Positions 1 through 9,068 are shown, counted from the first letter of the stretch. The stretch is DNA of 64,000 nucleotides from Opitutia bacterium (GCA_016187925.1 JACPIS010000024.1:43663-107662), one strand, 5' to 3'. The notes: a model not told the origin generated them from the letters alone. A program made the numbers and translations.

Positions 1-813
1 TCGGTTGTCACTGTCCGCCCCGGCTTCAGCGACACGCTGCTCGGCGGCAAGATCACGCTCGAGCACGACCTCGACGAACACACGCTCGCGTTCGTCTCGC
101 TCACGCGCGGCTACAAGGCCGGCGGCATCAACGTTGACGCGCGCATCGACGTCGGCGCCGACCCGCTCACCTACGGCACGGAGACGCTGTGGAACTGGGA
201 GGCCGGCCTGCGCGGCAACTGGCTCGGGCAAAAACTCACCGGCGAGGTCACCGCGTTCTACCTCGCGCGCCACCACGCCCAGGTGCGCGACTCCGCGGGC
301 TTCGGCGGCAGCTACCGCTTTTTCACCGACAACGGCGGCGAGGCGCACGTCACCGGCCTCGAGGCCGCCGGCAGCTACGCGCTCGCGCGCGACTGGACCG
401 TGCGCGGTTCGCTCGCGCTCATGCGCTCCGAGCTGGAACCCTTCACGCTCGCCAACGGCAACACCGGCGGCGGCCGCGACCTCGCGAACACGCCGCACTA
501 CGGCTACACGCTCGGCACGCGCTACGGCGCCGCGACGGGCTTCTTCGCCCGCGCCGAGCTCGTCGGTCGCGCGGAGCAGTTCGACTCGAACAGCCAGAAC
601 GAGGCGCGCCGCGCCTTCCGCGTCGTCAACGCCAGCCTCGGCTACGCCTGGCGCGAGTGGACCGTGACGCTCTGGGCCCGGAACCTCCTCGACGCGACCT
701 ACGACAAGCGCGTCTACTTCTTCGGCAACGAGGACCCCGACTATATTCCGACACGCTACGAAGACCGCGCCGACCCGCGCCAGATCGGCGTCACGGCGTC
801 GTATCGCTTCTAA
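1..813 (+). CDS. TonB-dependent receptor, C-terminal part (5' end outside window)
   Basis: The frame is open from base 1 to the TAA at 811 and encodes about 270 residues. The chain is a series of alternating amphipathic strands with aromatic girdles, as in an outer-membrane beta-barrel. Motifs typical of the family's C-terminus are visible: VSLTRGYKAGG, a WNWEAGLRG strand, NLLDATYDKR, and a last strand ending in YRF with a terminal Phe, the barrel-assembly signature. Such receptors import siderophores, glycans or other ligands using TonB energy. The plug domain and TonB box lie upstream of the window, so the substrate cannot be read. A 10-bp-stem hairpin follows 16 bases after the stop. Confidence 0.88.
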   Translation, partial: SVVTVRPGFSDTLLGGKITLEHDLDEHTLAFVSLTRGYKAGGINVDARIDVGADPLTYGTETLWNWEAGLRGNWLGQKLTGEVTAFYLARHHAQVRDSAGFGGSYRFFTDNGGEAHVTGLEAAGSYALARDWTVRGSLALMRSELEPFTLANGNTGGGRDLANTPHYGYTLGTRYGAATGFFARAELVGRAEQFDSNSQNEARRAFRVVNASLGYAWREWTVTLWARNLLDATYDKRVYFFGNEDPDYIPTRYEDRADPRQIGVTASYRF

Positions 814-828
814 GCGCTGGCCTCTCGC

Positions 829-855
829 CTGCCGCCGGGTCTGCGCCGGCGGCAG
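829..855. terminator. Strong GC hairpin after the TonB-dependent receptor gene
   Basis: Perfect 10-bp arms (CTGCCGCCGG and CCGGCGGCAG) enclose a 7-base loop 16 bases after the receptor stop codon. There is no U-run after it, so it is either a weak or Rho-assisted terminator or an mRNA 3' stabilising hairpin. Confidence 0.4.
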
Positions 856-945
856 CACCTGGATTCGGCTCGCCAGCCGCCCGACGGAGCGGCAGAGATT
901 TCCGCGTAGCGAACGGCTACCCCGAACTCCGCGCAAAACAGACCT

Positions 946-1326
946 ATGAGCGACTCCGGCAAAGCTCCCTCTGCTCCCTGGTCCTGGCCGGACGAACTCG
1001 ATGCGCTCGTGGCGGCGCCGAAACATCACCGCGTGCTGTTGGAGAACGCGCAGGTGCGCGTGCTCGATACGCGGATCGCGCCCGGCGAAATCGTGCCTTT
1101 GCACACGCATCGGTGGCCGGCCACCTATCACGTGATCAGTTGGGGCGACTTTGTCCGGCGCGACGCCGAGGGCAAGGTCCAGGTCGACACTCGCGGCCGC
1201 CCGCCGGTCGCCGCGGGCGCGGCGCTGTGGTCCGAACCGCTTGGCCCGCACACGCTGGAGAATGTCGGGGTCACGGACATTCACGTGGTCAGCATCGAGC
1301 TGAAAACCGCCTCCGCGGCGCGCTAA
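946..1326 (+). CDS. Small cupin-fold protein
   Basis: Encodes 126 residues with no signal peptide. The middle holds a cupin-like metal-site pattern: PGEIVPLHTHRWPATYHV, and later LGPHTLENVGVTDIHVV, which reads as the second conserved motif. The His residues of HTH and PHTLENV are the likely metal ligands. The family is small single-domain cupins often annotated as cytoplasmic proteins of unknown role. It stands alone, 133 bases after the receptor gene and before a repeat-rich spacer. The substrate is not predictable. Confidence 0.75.
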   Translation: MSDSGKAPSAPWSWPDELDALVAAPKHHRVLLENAQVRVLDTRIAPGEIVPLHTHRWPATYHVISWGDFVRRDAEGKVQVDTRGRPPVAAGAALWSEPLGPHTLENVGVTDIHVVSIELKTASAAR

Positions 1327-1336
1327 CCTGTCTTGC

Positions 1337-1413
1337 TGTGGCGGCGGTCTGTGACCGCCGAATTGCTCGCGACGTGATTTTCGCCGGCGGTCACGGACCG
1401 TCGCCGTCCCACA
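1337..1413. repeat. Palindromic dispersed element (GGCGGTC type)
   Basis: A 77-bp element whose ends are imperfect inverted copies: it begins TGTGGCGGCGGTC and ends GACCGTCGCCGTCCCACA. A related half-copy (GTCACGGACCGCCGC) recurs about 170 bases downstream. It resembles the non-coding hairpin repeats seen elsewhere in this window. Confidence 0.6.
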
Positions 1414-1440
1414 AGAACTCGTTTCGGTCCTCCTTTGCAT

Positions 1441-1528
1441 GTCATCCTGAGCGAAGCGAAGGATCCACGTGCTCGGGCGCGATGCAGGATTCGCACGCGT
1501 GGATTCTTCGCTGCGCTCAGAATGACAG
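1441..1528. repeat. Dispersed repeat, GTCATCCTGAGCG family, short divergent copy
   Basis: Starts GTCATCCTGAGCGAAGCGAA and ends with the inverted partner GCGCTCAGAATGACAG. Two closely similar full-length copies lie at 5484-5610 and 22807-22933. This copy has a different central segment and lacks the outer TTCAAACCC arms. The spacer 1327-1636 around it holds no gene that I can support. Confidence 0.75.
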
Positions 1529-1636
1529 GATACGAAGTTGGCAGGATACGAAGTTGGCGCCGGAAGTCGGGTGCGCTGTGGGATGTCTGTGGTCACGGAC
1601 CGCCGCTACAAGAAAACCATGAGCCCCAAGGTTGGT

Positions 1637-1966
1637 CTATTCGCCGAACTCCGCCGCCACCTCGGCGATCTGGCGGGCGTAGGAGACGCCGCCCTCGGGC
1701 GGGAAATGCTTCAGACCGTCGGCGCGGAGCGCAGGGGCGTGGTCGCGCAGGTAGGCTTCGAAAGCCTTGCGCGAAGGGAAGACGTATTGCGTCTCGACGA
1801 CGGCCGGCGCCGAGTCGCTCTCGCGGTCGGGGAGCACGATGCGCACGGCGGTCGCGCCGCCCTTCATGACTTCGAGGACGTGATTCGGCGAGAGCCAGGC
1901 GAGGAAACGGCCGCGGACTTGGAGGCTCGGGCAGGTCGCCCGCACGGTGTAGAGGATTTGGGCCAT
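1637..1966 (-). CDS. DUF4286-like small protein
   Basis: Encodes 109 residues from the ATG at 1966; an upstream in-frame start at 2017 would add 17 unlikely residues. The sequence (MAQILYTVRATC, then FLAWLSPNHVLEVMKGGA, then a final helical segment) matches the plan of the DUF4286 family: short cytoplasmic ferredoxin-like-fold proteins beginning with a beta strand and a WL..H.. helix. Function is unknown in the family. It points away from the S9 peptidase gene, with about 150 bases between their starts. Confidence 0.6.
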   Translation of the reverse strand: MAQILYTVRATCPSLQVRGRFLAWLSPNHVLEVMKGGATAVRIVLPDRESDSAPAVVETQYVFPSRKAFEAYLRDHAPALRADGLKHFPPEGGVSYARQIAEVAAEFGE

Positions 1967-2115
1967 GGGGTCGTGGTGACTGGCGGGATAGCGAAGGCGC
2001 AAAGCGGCCGACGGCAAAAAGAAAACGCGCGACTGTTCGGGCCGGCGAACAAACTAGGACTTCCCCTTGTCGAAAGTTGGCGCTTACCTGCTCCCTTCCA
2101 AAACCCCAGTCCGCC

Positions 2116-4194
2116 ATGATCTCACCCCGTTCCCTCCGCCTGGCCGCGCTGACCTGCGCCGCCGCCTTCACCCTCACGGCCGCGTCGTTGTTCGCGCGGC
2201 CGCTCGAACTCGAGGACATGTTCCGGTTCCACCGCGTGTCCGACCCGCAGGTCTCGCCCGACGGCTCGCAGGTGCTCTTCACCGTCACCGACCCGCTCAA
2301 GGCCGAGAACCGCACCAACAGCGACATCTGGGCCGTGTCCACCGCCGGCGGCGAGCCGCGCAAGCTCACCAGCTCGCCCAAGCACGACCGGCACGCGCGC
2401 TGGTCGCCCGACGGCAAGTGGATCGCCTTCGAGTCGAACCGCGACGGCAGCTTCCAGATCTGGCTCATGCCCGCGGCGGGCGGCGAGGCGCGCAAGCTCA
2501 CGAGCCTCTCGACCGAGGCGACGCAGCCCGTCTGGTCGCCCACCGGTGACAAGCTGGCGTTTGTCTCCGCGGTGTTCGCGGAGTTTTCCGCCCAACCCTT
2601 CGCCGAGTCCAACCGGCTGAACAAGGAGAAGCTCGATGCGCGCGAGAAGAATCCGGTCAAGGGCCGCACGTTCGACAAGCTGCTCTTCCGCCACTGGGAC
2701 TCGTGGGTCGATGACAAGCGCCAGCATGTCTTCGTGGTCGGTGTGCAGGACGGCGCCGCCCGCGGCGAGCCGCGCGACGTGACGCCCGGCGACAACGACG
2801 GCGTCCCGACCTCCAGCACCTTCTCCGAGGGCGACGAGTTCGCCTTCTCGGCCGACGGCCGCGCGCTCGCCTTCACCGCGCCGCCCGTGCCGGTGAACAC
2901 CCAGGCTTGGAGCACCAACCACGACATCTTCCTTGTCGACCTCGCCACCGGCCAGAAGCGCCAGCTCACGACCAATGCCGCCGCCGACTGCACGCCGCAG
3001 TTCTCCCCTGACGGCAAGTTCCTCGCCTACCGCGCGCAGGCGCGGCCGGGCTTCGAGGCCGACCGCTGGCAGCTCATGCGGCTCGAGCTGGCGACCGGCG
3101 AGAGCCACAGCCTCACGGCCGGGCTCGACCGCTCCGTCGACAGCTTCATGTGGGCGCCGGACAGCACCAAGCTTTACTTCAACTCCGCCGACAACGGCGG
3201 CGTGACCATCTGGAGCGTCGGCGCGAAGGGCGGCGAGGCCGCCCGCCTGCTCACGGGCGGCACCAACGGCGATGCCACCCTGTCGCGCGACGGTCATCTG
3301 CTGGCCTACACCCATGCGCGGTTCAACCAGCCGCCGGAGGTCATGCTCTGGCAGGTGGGGCAGGGCGCGCCGGCGCAGCTCACGCACGTGAACGACGCGC
3401 TGCTCCAAGGCATCGAGCTGGCCGAGCCGGAATCCGTCACCGTGTCCGGCGCGGGCGGCACGCCCGTCCAGATGTGGATCATCAAGCCGCCGCACTTCGA
3501 TCCGACGGAGAAATATCCGCTGGTCTTCTGGGTGCACGGCGGGCCGCAGAGCGCGTTCGGCGACGCGTGGTCCACGCGCTGGAATCCCGAGTTGTGGGCC
3601 GCGCAGGGCTACGTCGTCTCACTGGCCAACCCGCGCGGCAGCGTCGGTTTCGGCCAGCAGTTCACCGACGAGATTTCGCACGACTGGAACGGCAAGGTCA
3701 TCCAGGACCTCGCCGCCTGCCTCGCCCATCTCGAGCAGCAGCCGTGGATCGACACCACGCGCATGGCCACGGCCGGCGCCAGCTACGGCGGCTACGTGAT
3801 GAACTGGTACGCCGGCCACACCGACAAATTCAAGACCATCGTCTGCCACGACGGCGTGTACAACTTCGAGTCGATGTATGGCACGACCGAGGAAGTCTGG
3901 TTCGACGAGTGGGAGCACGGCAAGCCGTGGGAGGCCGCCGAGCACGACCGCCTCGCCTCGCCGCACCTCTCCGCGGGCAACTTCAAGACGCCGATGCTCA
4001 TCATCCACGGCGAACTCGATTTCCGCGTGCCGCTCGGCGAGGGTCTGCAGCTCTTCACCGCACTCCAGCGTCAGGGCGTGCCGTCGAAGTTTCTCTACTT
4101 CCCCGACGAGGGCCACTGGGTGCTCAAGCCCGGCAACAGCGAGCTCTGGCACCAGACGATCTTCAGCTGGCTCGCGGATTACCTGAAGAAGTGA
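2116..4194 (+). CDS. S9 family prolyl oligopeptidase/acylaminoacyl peptidase, exported
   Basis: 692 residues. The ATG at 2116 starts a signal peptide (charged RSLR, hydrophobic core, ...LFARP). Residues about 30-430 form WD40/TolB-like beta-propeller blades with repeated SPDGKW-type motifs. The C-terminal 260 residues are an alpha/beta hydrolase: oxyanion-loop HGGPQS, nucleophile elbow GASYGG (Ser about 555), Asp in HGELDF (about 634) and His in DEGHW (about 667). This is the DPP4/ACPH-type family, which cleaves short peptides after entry through the propeller. It is probably periplasmic and serves peptide scavenging. All three catalytic residues are present. Confidence 0.92.
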   Translation: MISPRSLRLAALTCAAAFTLTAASLFARPLELEDMFRFHRVSDPQVSPDGSQVLFTVTDPLKAENRTNSDIWAVSTAGGEPRKLTSSPKHDRHARWSPDGKWIAFESNRDGSFQIWLMPAAGGEARKLTSLSTEATQPVWSPTGDKLAFVSAVFAEFSAQPFAESNRLNKEKLDAREKNPVKGRTFDKLLFRHWDSWVDDKRQHVFVVGVQDGAARGEPRDVTPGDNDGVPTSSTFSEGDEFAFSADGRALAFTAPPVPVNTQAWSTNHDIFLVDLATGQKRQLTTNAAADCTPQFSPDGKFLAYRAQARPGFEADRWQLMRLELATGESHSLTAGLDRSVDSFMWAPDSTKLYFNSADNGGVTIWSVGAKGGEAARLLTGGTNGDATLSRDGHLLAYTHARFNQPPEVMLWQVGQGAPAQLTHVNDALLQGIELAEPESVTVSGAGGTPVQMWIIKPPHFDPTEKYPLVFWVHGGPQSAFGDAWSTRWNPELWAAQGYVVSLANPRGSVGFGQQFTDEISHDWNGKVIQDLAACLAHLEQQPWIDTTRMATAGASYGGYVMNWYAGHTDKFKTIVCHDGVYNFESMYGTTEEVWFDEWEHGKPWEAAEHDRLASPHLSAGNFKTPMLIIHGELDFRVPLGEGLQLFTALQRQGVPSKFLYFPDEGHWVLKPGNSELWHQTIFSWLADYLKK

Positions 4195-4663
4195 GACGGA
4201 GCTTCTTAACCACGCATGAACACGGATGGGCACAGATAAGGACCGAACCGGGTAGGACCTGACCTCGTGTCAGGCCTATTGAGCCTCGGGTATCAGACTG
4301 ACAGGTAGGGCGCACCGCCAAGGCTGACGCACTTGTCGCCGCCAAGGCTGCGCACTTGTCGCCGGCCCGGTGCGCCGGGAACGTGATATCACCCTCGCGG
4401 CGGAGCGGGCCGCTCCGCCCTACCTTTCGTTTCGTGGGTGGCAGTCTATTGCGCGGGCCTCAATAGGCTCGACACAAGGTCGAGCCCTACGGTTGGTTTG
4501 GATGGCGACGTTTTTATGTTCTCCGTCCCGTTGAAGCGCCTTTTCACCGTGCGTCCACCGGCCGCACGCCGACGGGTAGGGCCTGACCTTGCGTCAGGCC
4601 TTGGCTCGATACGAGGTCGAGCCCTACGATTTGGGTGAACCTGTGGTCGACAAACCTTCTTCC
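4195..4663. other. Gene-free spacer made of degenerate palindromic repeats
   Basis: No supportable gene. The spacer holds fragments of the GTAGGG..CCCTAC element at about 4252-4290 and 4454-4493, a full copy at 4576-4627, and a tandem duplication of about 23 bp (CGCCAAGGCTG..GCACTTGTCGC) at about 4316-4363. It looks like a repeat-accumulation zone between two same-direction genes. Confidence 0.6.
4576..4627. repeat. Two-hairpin GTAGGG..CCCTAC element, intergenic copy
   Basis: A 52-bp element with outer arms GTAGGGC and GCCCTAC. Inside are two small hairpins, GGCCTGAC/GTCAGGCC and GCTCGA/TCGAGC. It is about 90% identical, in inverted orientation, to the segment inside recD2 at 6509-6559. Read on the + strand it stays open and would encode VGPDLASG.GS.RGRAL, the same peptide that recD2 carries. 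Confidence 0.8.
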
Positions 4664-5467
4664 ATGTTCTCCCGTTTTCTCCGCCGCTTCGCCACCACCT
4701 GCCCGCCGGCCGCGCGCCGGCTCGGGTTGGCGCGCGAGCATCTCGACATCGCGGAGCGTCACGCCCGCGTGCGGGCCGCGTGGGCTTCGCATCTTGCCGC
4801 CAGCCGCGCGCTCATCCTCGAAGTCGCGGCGCGCGGCGCACGACGCGACCGGGCGCTGGTCATCGGCGCGGGCGACTGCCTCGACGTGCCCGTGGCGGAG
4901 CTGGCCGATTTATTCAAGGAGGTCGTGTTGGCCGACATCGTGATCGGCCGCGAGGCGCGGCGCTGGACGAAGAAGCTGCCGGACCGTGTCCGCTGCGTGA
5001 GCTGGGACGCCAGCGGTGCGCTGGCCGCGCTCGCCGCCGTGCGCGATACGGTGGCGGCGTCCGACGCGCCGGGCTATTTCGCCTGCGCCGATCCCGGCCC
5101 GCCTCCGGGCGGCGAGGCGGATTTCACCGTCTCGGCCAACTGCATCTCGCAGCTCGGCCTCGTGCCGGGGCACTCGTTGGCCGCTTACGAAAAGGATGAG
5201 GACCTGCCCGAGCGCTGCGCCCGAGCGGCGGCCAAGCGCCACCTCGCGTGGCTGCAGGAGCGTCCGGGCATACGGCTGCTCATCGCCGATGCGGCGCGGC
5301 TGGACGTCGGCCCCGACGGCCGGCAGCTCAAGCGCGAGACGTTGCACGAGCGCTTCGGCCTGCCCAAGCCCGACCGGTCGTGGCGTTGGGACCTCGCGCC
5401 CATCCCCGAGTGGTCGCCGGATTTCCACCGCGTCCACGAAGTCGGCGCGTGGGTCTACGCGAGCTGA
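4664..5467 (+). CDS. Conserved hypothetical protein with methyltransferase-like nucleotide-binding motif
   Basis: 267 residues from the ATG at 4664; the in-frame start at 4589 would run through the repeat element and is rejected. The segment RALVIGAGDCLDVPV followed by a helix and then VVLADI looks like motif I and the acidic beta-2 end of a Rossmann-fold SAM-dependent methyltransferase. The rest (NCISQLGLVPGHSL, a late WRWDLAPIPEW) does not match a family I know. There is no signal peptide or membrane segment. Substrate and reaction are unknown, and the methyltransferase link is an inference from fold motifs only. Confidence 0.6.
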   Translation: MFSRFLRRFATTCPPAARRLGLAREHLDIAERHARVRAAWASHLAASRALILEVAARGARRDRALVIGAGDCLDVPVAELADLFKEVVLADIVIGREARRWTKKLPDRVRCVSWDASGALAALAAVRDTVAASDAPGYFACADPGPPPGGEADFTVSANCISQLGLVPGHSLAAYEKDEDLPERCARAAAKRHLAWLQERPGIRLLIADAARLDVGPDGRQLKRETLHERFGLPKPDRSWRWDLAPIPEWSPDFHRVHEVGAWVYAS

Positions 5468-5483
5468 TGTTCCAGGGCGTGTA

Positions 5484-5610
5484 TTCAAACCCGATTTGTC
5501 ATCCTGAGCGAAGCGAAGGATCCACGGCATCGAAGGCCAGATCGCGAGCGAAAGGATGGATTCTTCACTTCGTTCAGAATGACAGGTTGAGTTGATGGGT
5601 GGGGTTTGAA
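5484..5610. repeat. 127-bp dispersed repeat, full copy 1
   Basis: Bounded by perfect 9-bp inverted ends, TTCAAACCC and GGGTTTGAA. Inside is a second inverted pair (GTCATCCTGAGCG near the left, a CAGAATGAC segment near the right). It is nearly identical over its whole length to 22807-22933, which has exactly the same length. The size, fixed ends and lack of coding capacity fit a non-autonomous, REP/MITE-like element. Confidence 0.85.
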
Positions 5611-5716
5611 GACACACCCTCGTCCGACCTATTGGAAATCACCCTTTGAAGTTCCAACTTTCGGCAATGCGGCCGGGTGATACGCCGATCTCGCCTTGGT
5701 GCGCCGGCAAATCAGT

Positions 5717-8026
5717 TCAGTTTGCGGCGAGGATTTTTTCCCGGAGGTGCGTGCAGCGCAGTTTGGACTCGGCGTTGCGCACGGCCATGGAGTAGGCGGC
5801 GGGCTCGCCGACGAGGAAGACCTTTTTCCGGCCGCGCGTGATGGCGGTGTAGACGAGGTTGCGCTGCAGCATCATGAAGTGCGCCTTGAGCAGCGGCACG
5901 ATGACGACCGGATACTCGCTGCCCTGCGACTTGTGGATGCTGATGGCGTAGGCGAGGGCGACGTCGCCGAACTCGCCGCGCTCGAACGGGTGCTGCTCGC
6001 CGTCGAAGTCGGCGATGAGCGAGCCCTTGGCGGGATCGACCGACACGACGGAGCCGATGTCGCCGTTGAAGAGGTTTTTGTCGTAGTTGTTTCGCAGCTG
6101 GATGAGCTTGTCGCCCGGGCGGTATTCGCCGCTGACGGTCTTGAGGCCCTGGGCGCGCGGGTTGAGCGCGGCCTGCAGGCGGGCGTTGAGGTTGGCGACG
6201 CCGACCACGCCCTTGTGCATCGGCGCGAGCACCTGCACGTCCTGCACGGGGTGGAACCATTTGAAGTGCGCCGGGATGAACTGCGTGCACAGCTCGATGA
6301 CCTTCGCGAGGCAGTCCTCCGGGCTGGAGGCGGCGATGAAGTTGAGATCGCTCCACGCCTGCGCCTTGGCGACCTCGCTCAGGACCGGCGGCGGCGTGTT
6401 CGTGCCGCTGTTGATGGCGTGGGCGGTCGTGACGATGAGGCTCTCCTTCTGCTGGCGGTAGACGAAGGACAGGCGCGTGACGGGGAGCGCGGCGGCGGGC
6501 GCCGTTTGGAGGGCTCGACCTCGGGCCGAGCCTTGGCCTGACGCAAGGTCAGGCCCTACGGCGATCAGATCCTTGAGCACGTTGCCGGCGCCGACGCTCG
6601 GCAACTGGTCGATGTCGCCCACGAGCAGCAGGTGCGCGCGCACCGGCACGGCCTGCAGCAGCGCGGCGGCGAGGCGCACGTCGAGCATCGAGGCCTCGTC
6701 GACGATGAGAAAATCCGTGGCGAGCGGGTGCGCCTCGTTGACGGTGAAGCCGCCGTTCTCGAAGCGCAGCAACCGGTGGATGGTCGACGCGAAGCCGCCG
6801 GTCGTCTCCGCCAGCCGCTGCGCCGCGCGGCCGGTCGGCGCGGCGAGCGTCACGCGCACCTTCTTGGCCTTCAGGATGTCGACCAGCGCGCGGAGGATGG
6901 TCGTCTTACCCGTGCCCGGTCCGCCGGTGAGGATGCTGAACTTGTGGGTGAGCGCGTTTTGCAGGGCGGATTTTTGCAGGCCGTGGAATTCGAAGCCGGC
7001 CTTGTCCTGCGCCCACGTGATGGCGGCGTCGATCTTGATGGACGGCAGGCCGGACGGTACGGAGGCGAGCCGGCCGACGACCTCGGCGATCTTGCGCTCG
7101 GCACGGTCGGTGTTGGGCAGCTGGATGAGGCCGTCGGGTTGGCGGACGAGGTCCTTCGCCGCGACGAGCGCCTCGATGCGCGCCTTCACGCGGTCGGCCG
7201 AGGTCTCAAGCATCGTGGCGGCGTGGGTGATGAGGTCCTCCTGCGGGAACGCCGTGTGGCCCTCCTCCTCGAGCGTCTGCAACGCGTAGATGAGGCCGGC
7301 GTCGAGGCGCGGCGCGGCGTCGTTGGCGAAGCCGAGGTTGATGGCGATGCGGTCGGCCGTCTTGAAGCCGATGCCGTCGATCTCGCGCGCCAGCCGGTAG
7401 GGTTCGTTGCGGACGATGGCCTGGGCCGACGGGCCGAATTTTTTCACGATGCGCACGCACTGCGAGGTGGTGACGCCGTAGGTCTGGAGAAAGATGTGCA
7501 CCTCGCGCAGCGTCTTCTGGTCCTCCCATGCGGCCTTGATGGAGGCGGCGCGGACCTTGCCGATGCCCTCGACCTTGCGCAGCTTGCCCGACTCCTCGCT
7601 GAGGATGCGGAACGTGTCGGTGCCGAACGCGTCGACGATCTTGTTGGCGTAGACCTTGCCGATGCCGGGCACGAGGCCGCTGCCGAGGTATTTGCGGATG
7701 CCGTAGACGGAGGACGGCAGCTCGCTCTTGAACGACACGATCTTGAACTGCGCGCCGTGCTGCGCGTGCTTCGTCCACTCGCCGGCGAGCTGGAGGGTCT
7801 CGCCGCACTGCACGCCCGGCAGCGGGCCGACAATCGTGACCAGACTCGGAGAACTCTTCTCGGTCGGCGCCGCCGGTCGCGCCGAGGAAGCCTTGGCGGC
7901 GGCCGGGTCGGGCCGCAGCTCGGCGATGGTGTAGTGGTTCTCCTCGTTGAAAAAGATGATGCGTTCGAGGACGCCGGTGAGGGATTCGCTGGGGACGGGA
8001 GCAGCCACGGGTTTACGGATAAGCAC
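5717..8026 (-). CDS. recD2: RecD2-type ATP-dependent DNA helicase (SF1B)
   Basis: 769 residues, cytoplasmic. The N-terminal half carries the RecD2-specific OB/helix-hairpin-helix region (GIGKVYANKIVDAFG, VEGIGKVRAASIK, IDGIGFKTADRIA). The helicase core follows: Walker A GGPGTGKTT, motif II IVDEASMLD, motif III GDIDQLPSVGAGNVL, then VTRLSFVYRQ and the C-terminal VYTAITRGRKKV motif. RecD2 unwinds 5' to 3' and acts in repair without RecBC. Unusually, about 16-24 residues between motif III and VTRLS (about residues 488-512) come from an in-frame dispersed repeat (see 6509-6559). All helicase motifs remain intact, so the protein is probably active. Confidence 0.93.
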   Translation of the reverse strand: MLIRKPVAAPVPSESLTGVLERIIFFNEENHYTIAELRPDPAAAKASSARPAAPTEKSSPSLVTIVGPLPGVQCGETLQLAGEWTKHAQHGAQFKIVSFKSELPSSVYGIRKYLGSGLVPGIGKVYANKIVDAFGTDTFRILSEESGKLRKVEGIGKVRAASIKAAWEDQKTLREVHIFLQTYGVTTSQCVRIVKKFGPSAQAIVRNEPYRLAREIDGIGFKTADRIAINLGFANDAAPRLDAGLIYALQTLEEEGHTAFPQEDLITHAATMLETSADRVKARIEALVAAKDLVRQPDGLIQLPNTDRAERKIAEVVGRLASVPSGLPSIKIDAAITWAQDKAGFEFHGLQKSALQNALTHKFSILTGGPGTGKTTILRALVDILKAKKVRVTLAAPTGRAAQRLAETTGGFASTIHRLLRFENGGFTVNEAHPLATDFLIVDEASMLDVRLAAALLQAVPVRAHLLLVGDIDQLPSVGAGNVLKDLIAVGPDLASGQGSARGRALQTAPAAALPVTRLSFVYRQQKESLIVTTAHAINSGTNTPPPVLSEVAKAQAWSDLNFIAASSPEDCLAKVIELCTQFIPAHFKWFHPVQDVQVLAPMHKGVVGVANLNARLQAALNPRAQGLKTVSGEYRPGDKLIQLRNNYDKNLFNGDIGSVVSVDPAKGSLIADFDGEQHPFERGEFGDVALAYAISIHKSQGSEYPVVIVPLLKAHFMMLQRNLVYTAITRGRKKVFLVGEPAAYSMAVRNAESKLRCTHLREKILAAN
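6509..6559. repeat. Two-hairpin GTAGGG..CCCTAC element inside the recD2 reading frame
   Basis: Reading recD2 (minus strand), this 51-bp stretch encodes VGPDLASGQGSARGRAL, which interrupts the otherwise continuous join of ..NVLKDLIA and LPVTRLSFVYRQ. It matches the intergenic copy at 4576-4627 at about 45 of 50 positions. The insert has no stop codon in the recD2 frame and keeps the frame. Confidence 0.85.
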
Positions 8027-8094
8027 GGATGCGGGGAAGGGAAGCGCGAAGGCTTCAGCCTTGTTGATCGCGCGGCGGCCGCTAGAGAAGAGCC

Positions 8095-8454
8095 ATGCTC
8101 CCCGCCGCCCACGCCCTCGCCGCGCTCGTCGCGTTGCTGCACGTCTATTTCCTAGTGCTCGAAATGTTCCTTTGGACGAAACCCTATGGCCGGCGCGTGT
8201 TCGCGCTGACGCCCGAGAAGGCCGAGCTGACCAGGATGCTCGCGATGAATCAGGGACTCTACAACGGCTTCCTCGCCGCCGGTCTGGTCTGGGGGCTTGT
8301 GCGCGGCGGCGTGGCGGGCGCGGAGATCCTGACGTTCTTCCTCGGCTGCGTGATCGTGGCGGGGGTCTTCGGCGCAGCGACCGTGAGCCGGCGCATCCTG
8401 TTCGTGCAGGCGCTGCCCGCGGCGGTGGCGCTGGGGCTGCTTTGTCTGGCCTGA
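8095..8454 (+). CDS. DUF1304-like inner-membrane protein
   Basis: 119 residues with about four hydrophobic segments. The N-terminal LHVYFLVLEMFLWTKP, followed by MNQGLYNGFLAAGLVWGL, is the hallmark of the DUF1304 family of small bacterial membrane proteins. Length is normal for the family. Function is unknown. It is divergent from recD2, with 68 bases between their starts, so the two promoters share that gap. Confidence 0.85.
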   Translation: MLPAAHALAALVALLHVYFLVLEMFLWTKPYGRRVFALTPEKAELTRMLAMNQGLYNGFLAAGLVWGLVRGGVAGAEILTFFLGCVIVAGVFGAATVSRRILFVQALPAAVALGLLCLA

Positions 8455-8505
8455 CCCGGAGAGCGGGATTGCGCGGAGCCCGGCTTCGATCATCCTGCCC
8501 GCACC

Positions 8506-8964
8506 ATGGAGCTTCCCGCCCCGAACGCGTTGCTGCCGGTCATCCAGCTGGCCATCACGCCCGTCATCCTCATCTCCGGCATGGGCGCGCTCATGCTCAC
8601 CCTGACTGGGCGCATGGGGCGCATCGTGGACCGCACGCGCCAGCTCGCCGAGCAGGTGCGCGCCGCCGAGGGTCCCGAGCGGGGGCACCTCGAGAGCCAG
8701 CTCGACATCATGTGGCGGCGGGCGCGGCTGATCCGGCTGGCCGTGACCTTCAACGGACTCTCGATGCTCGTGGCCTGCGTGCTCGTCATGGCCATCTTCC
8801 TCGATGCGATGGTCTGGCACGTCCTGGCGCCGCTCATGATCAGTCTCTTTGCCGCGAGCATTCTCCTGCTCAGTGCCGCGCTGGTGACGTTCCTGCGCGA
8901 CATCTTTGTCGCCTTGGACGCGCTGCATCTGGAAGTGGAGCGCGCGCGGTCCACGCAGACCTGA
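8506..8964 (+). CDS. DUF2721-like inner-membrane protein
   Basis: 152 residues: an N-terminal helix pair (LAITPVILISGMGALMLTLTGR), a charged cytoplasmic stretch with RMGRIVDRTRQL, then two more membrane spans. This arrangement and the ITPV...R..RI.DR motif match the DUF2721 family. It lies 51 bases after the DUF1304 gene in the same direction, so cotranscription is plausible. No function is established for the family. Confidence 0.82.
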   Translation: MELPAPNALLPVIQLAITPVILISGMGALMLTLTGRMGRIVDRTRQLAEQVRAAEGPERGHLESQLDIMWRRARLIRLAVTFNGLSMLVACVLVMAIFLDAMVWHVLAPLMISLFAASILLLSAALVTFLRDIFVALDALHLEVERARSTQT

Positions 8965-9068
8965 GACCGGGCGCACGGGCTGTCTGGCCGGAATTGCCGT
9001 CGTTTGTGCCGGCCGGAATGCGGCAACCGGGTTGTGTGCGGACCGGGCGTGGGCAAACTCACGGCGTC

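Noticed and set aside
4300..4370. Tandem 23-bp repeat considered as a CRISPR fragment
   Set aside because: Only two adjoining units without spacers and no cas genes; it is a local duplication within a palindromic element.
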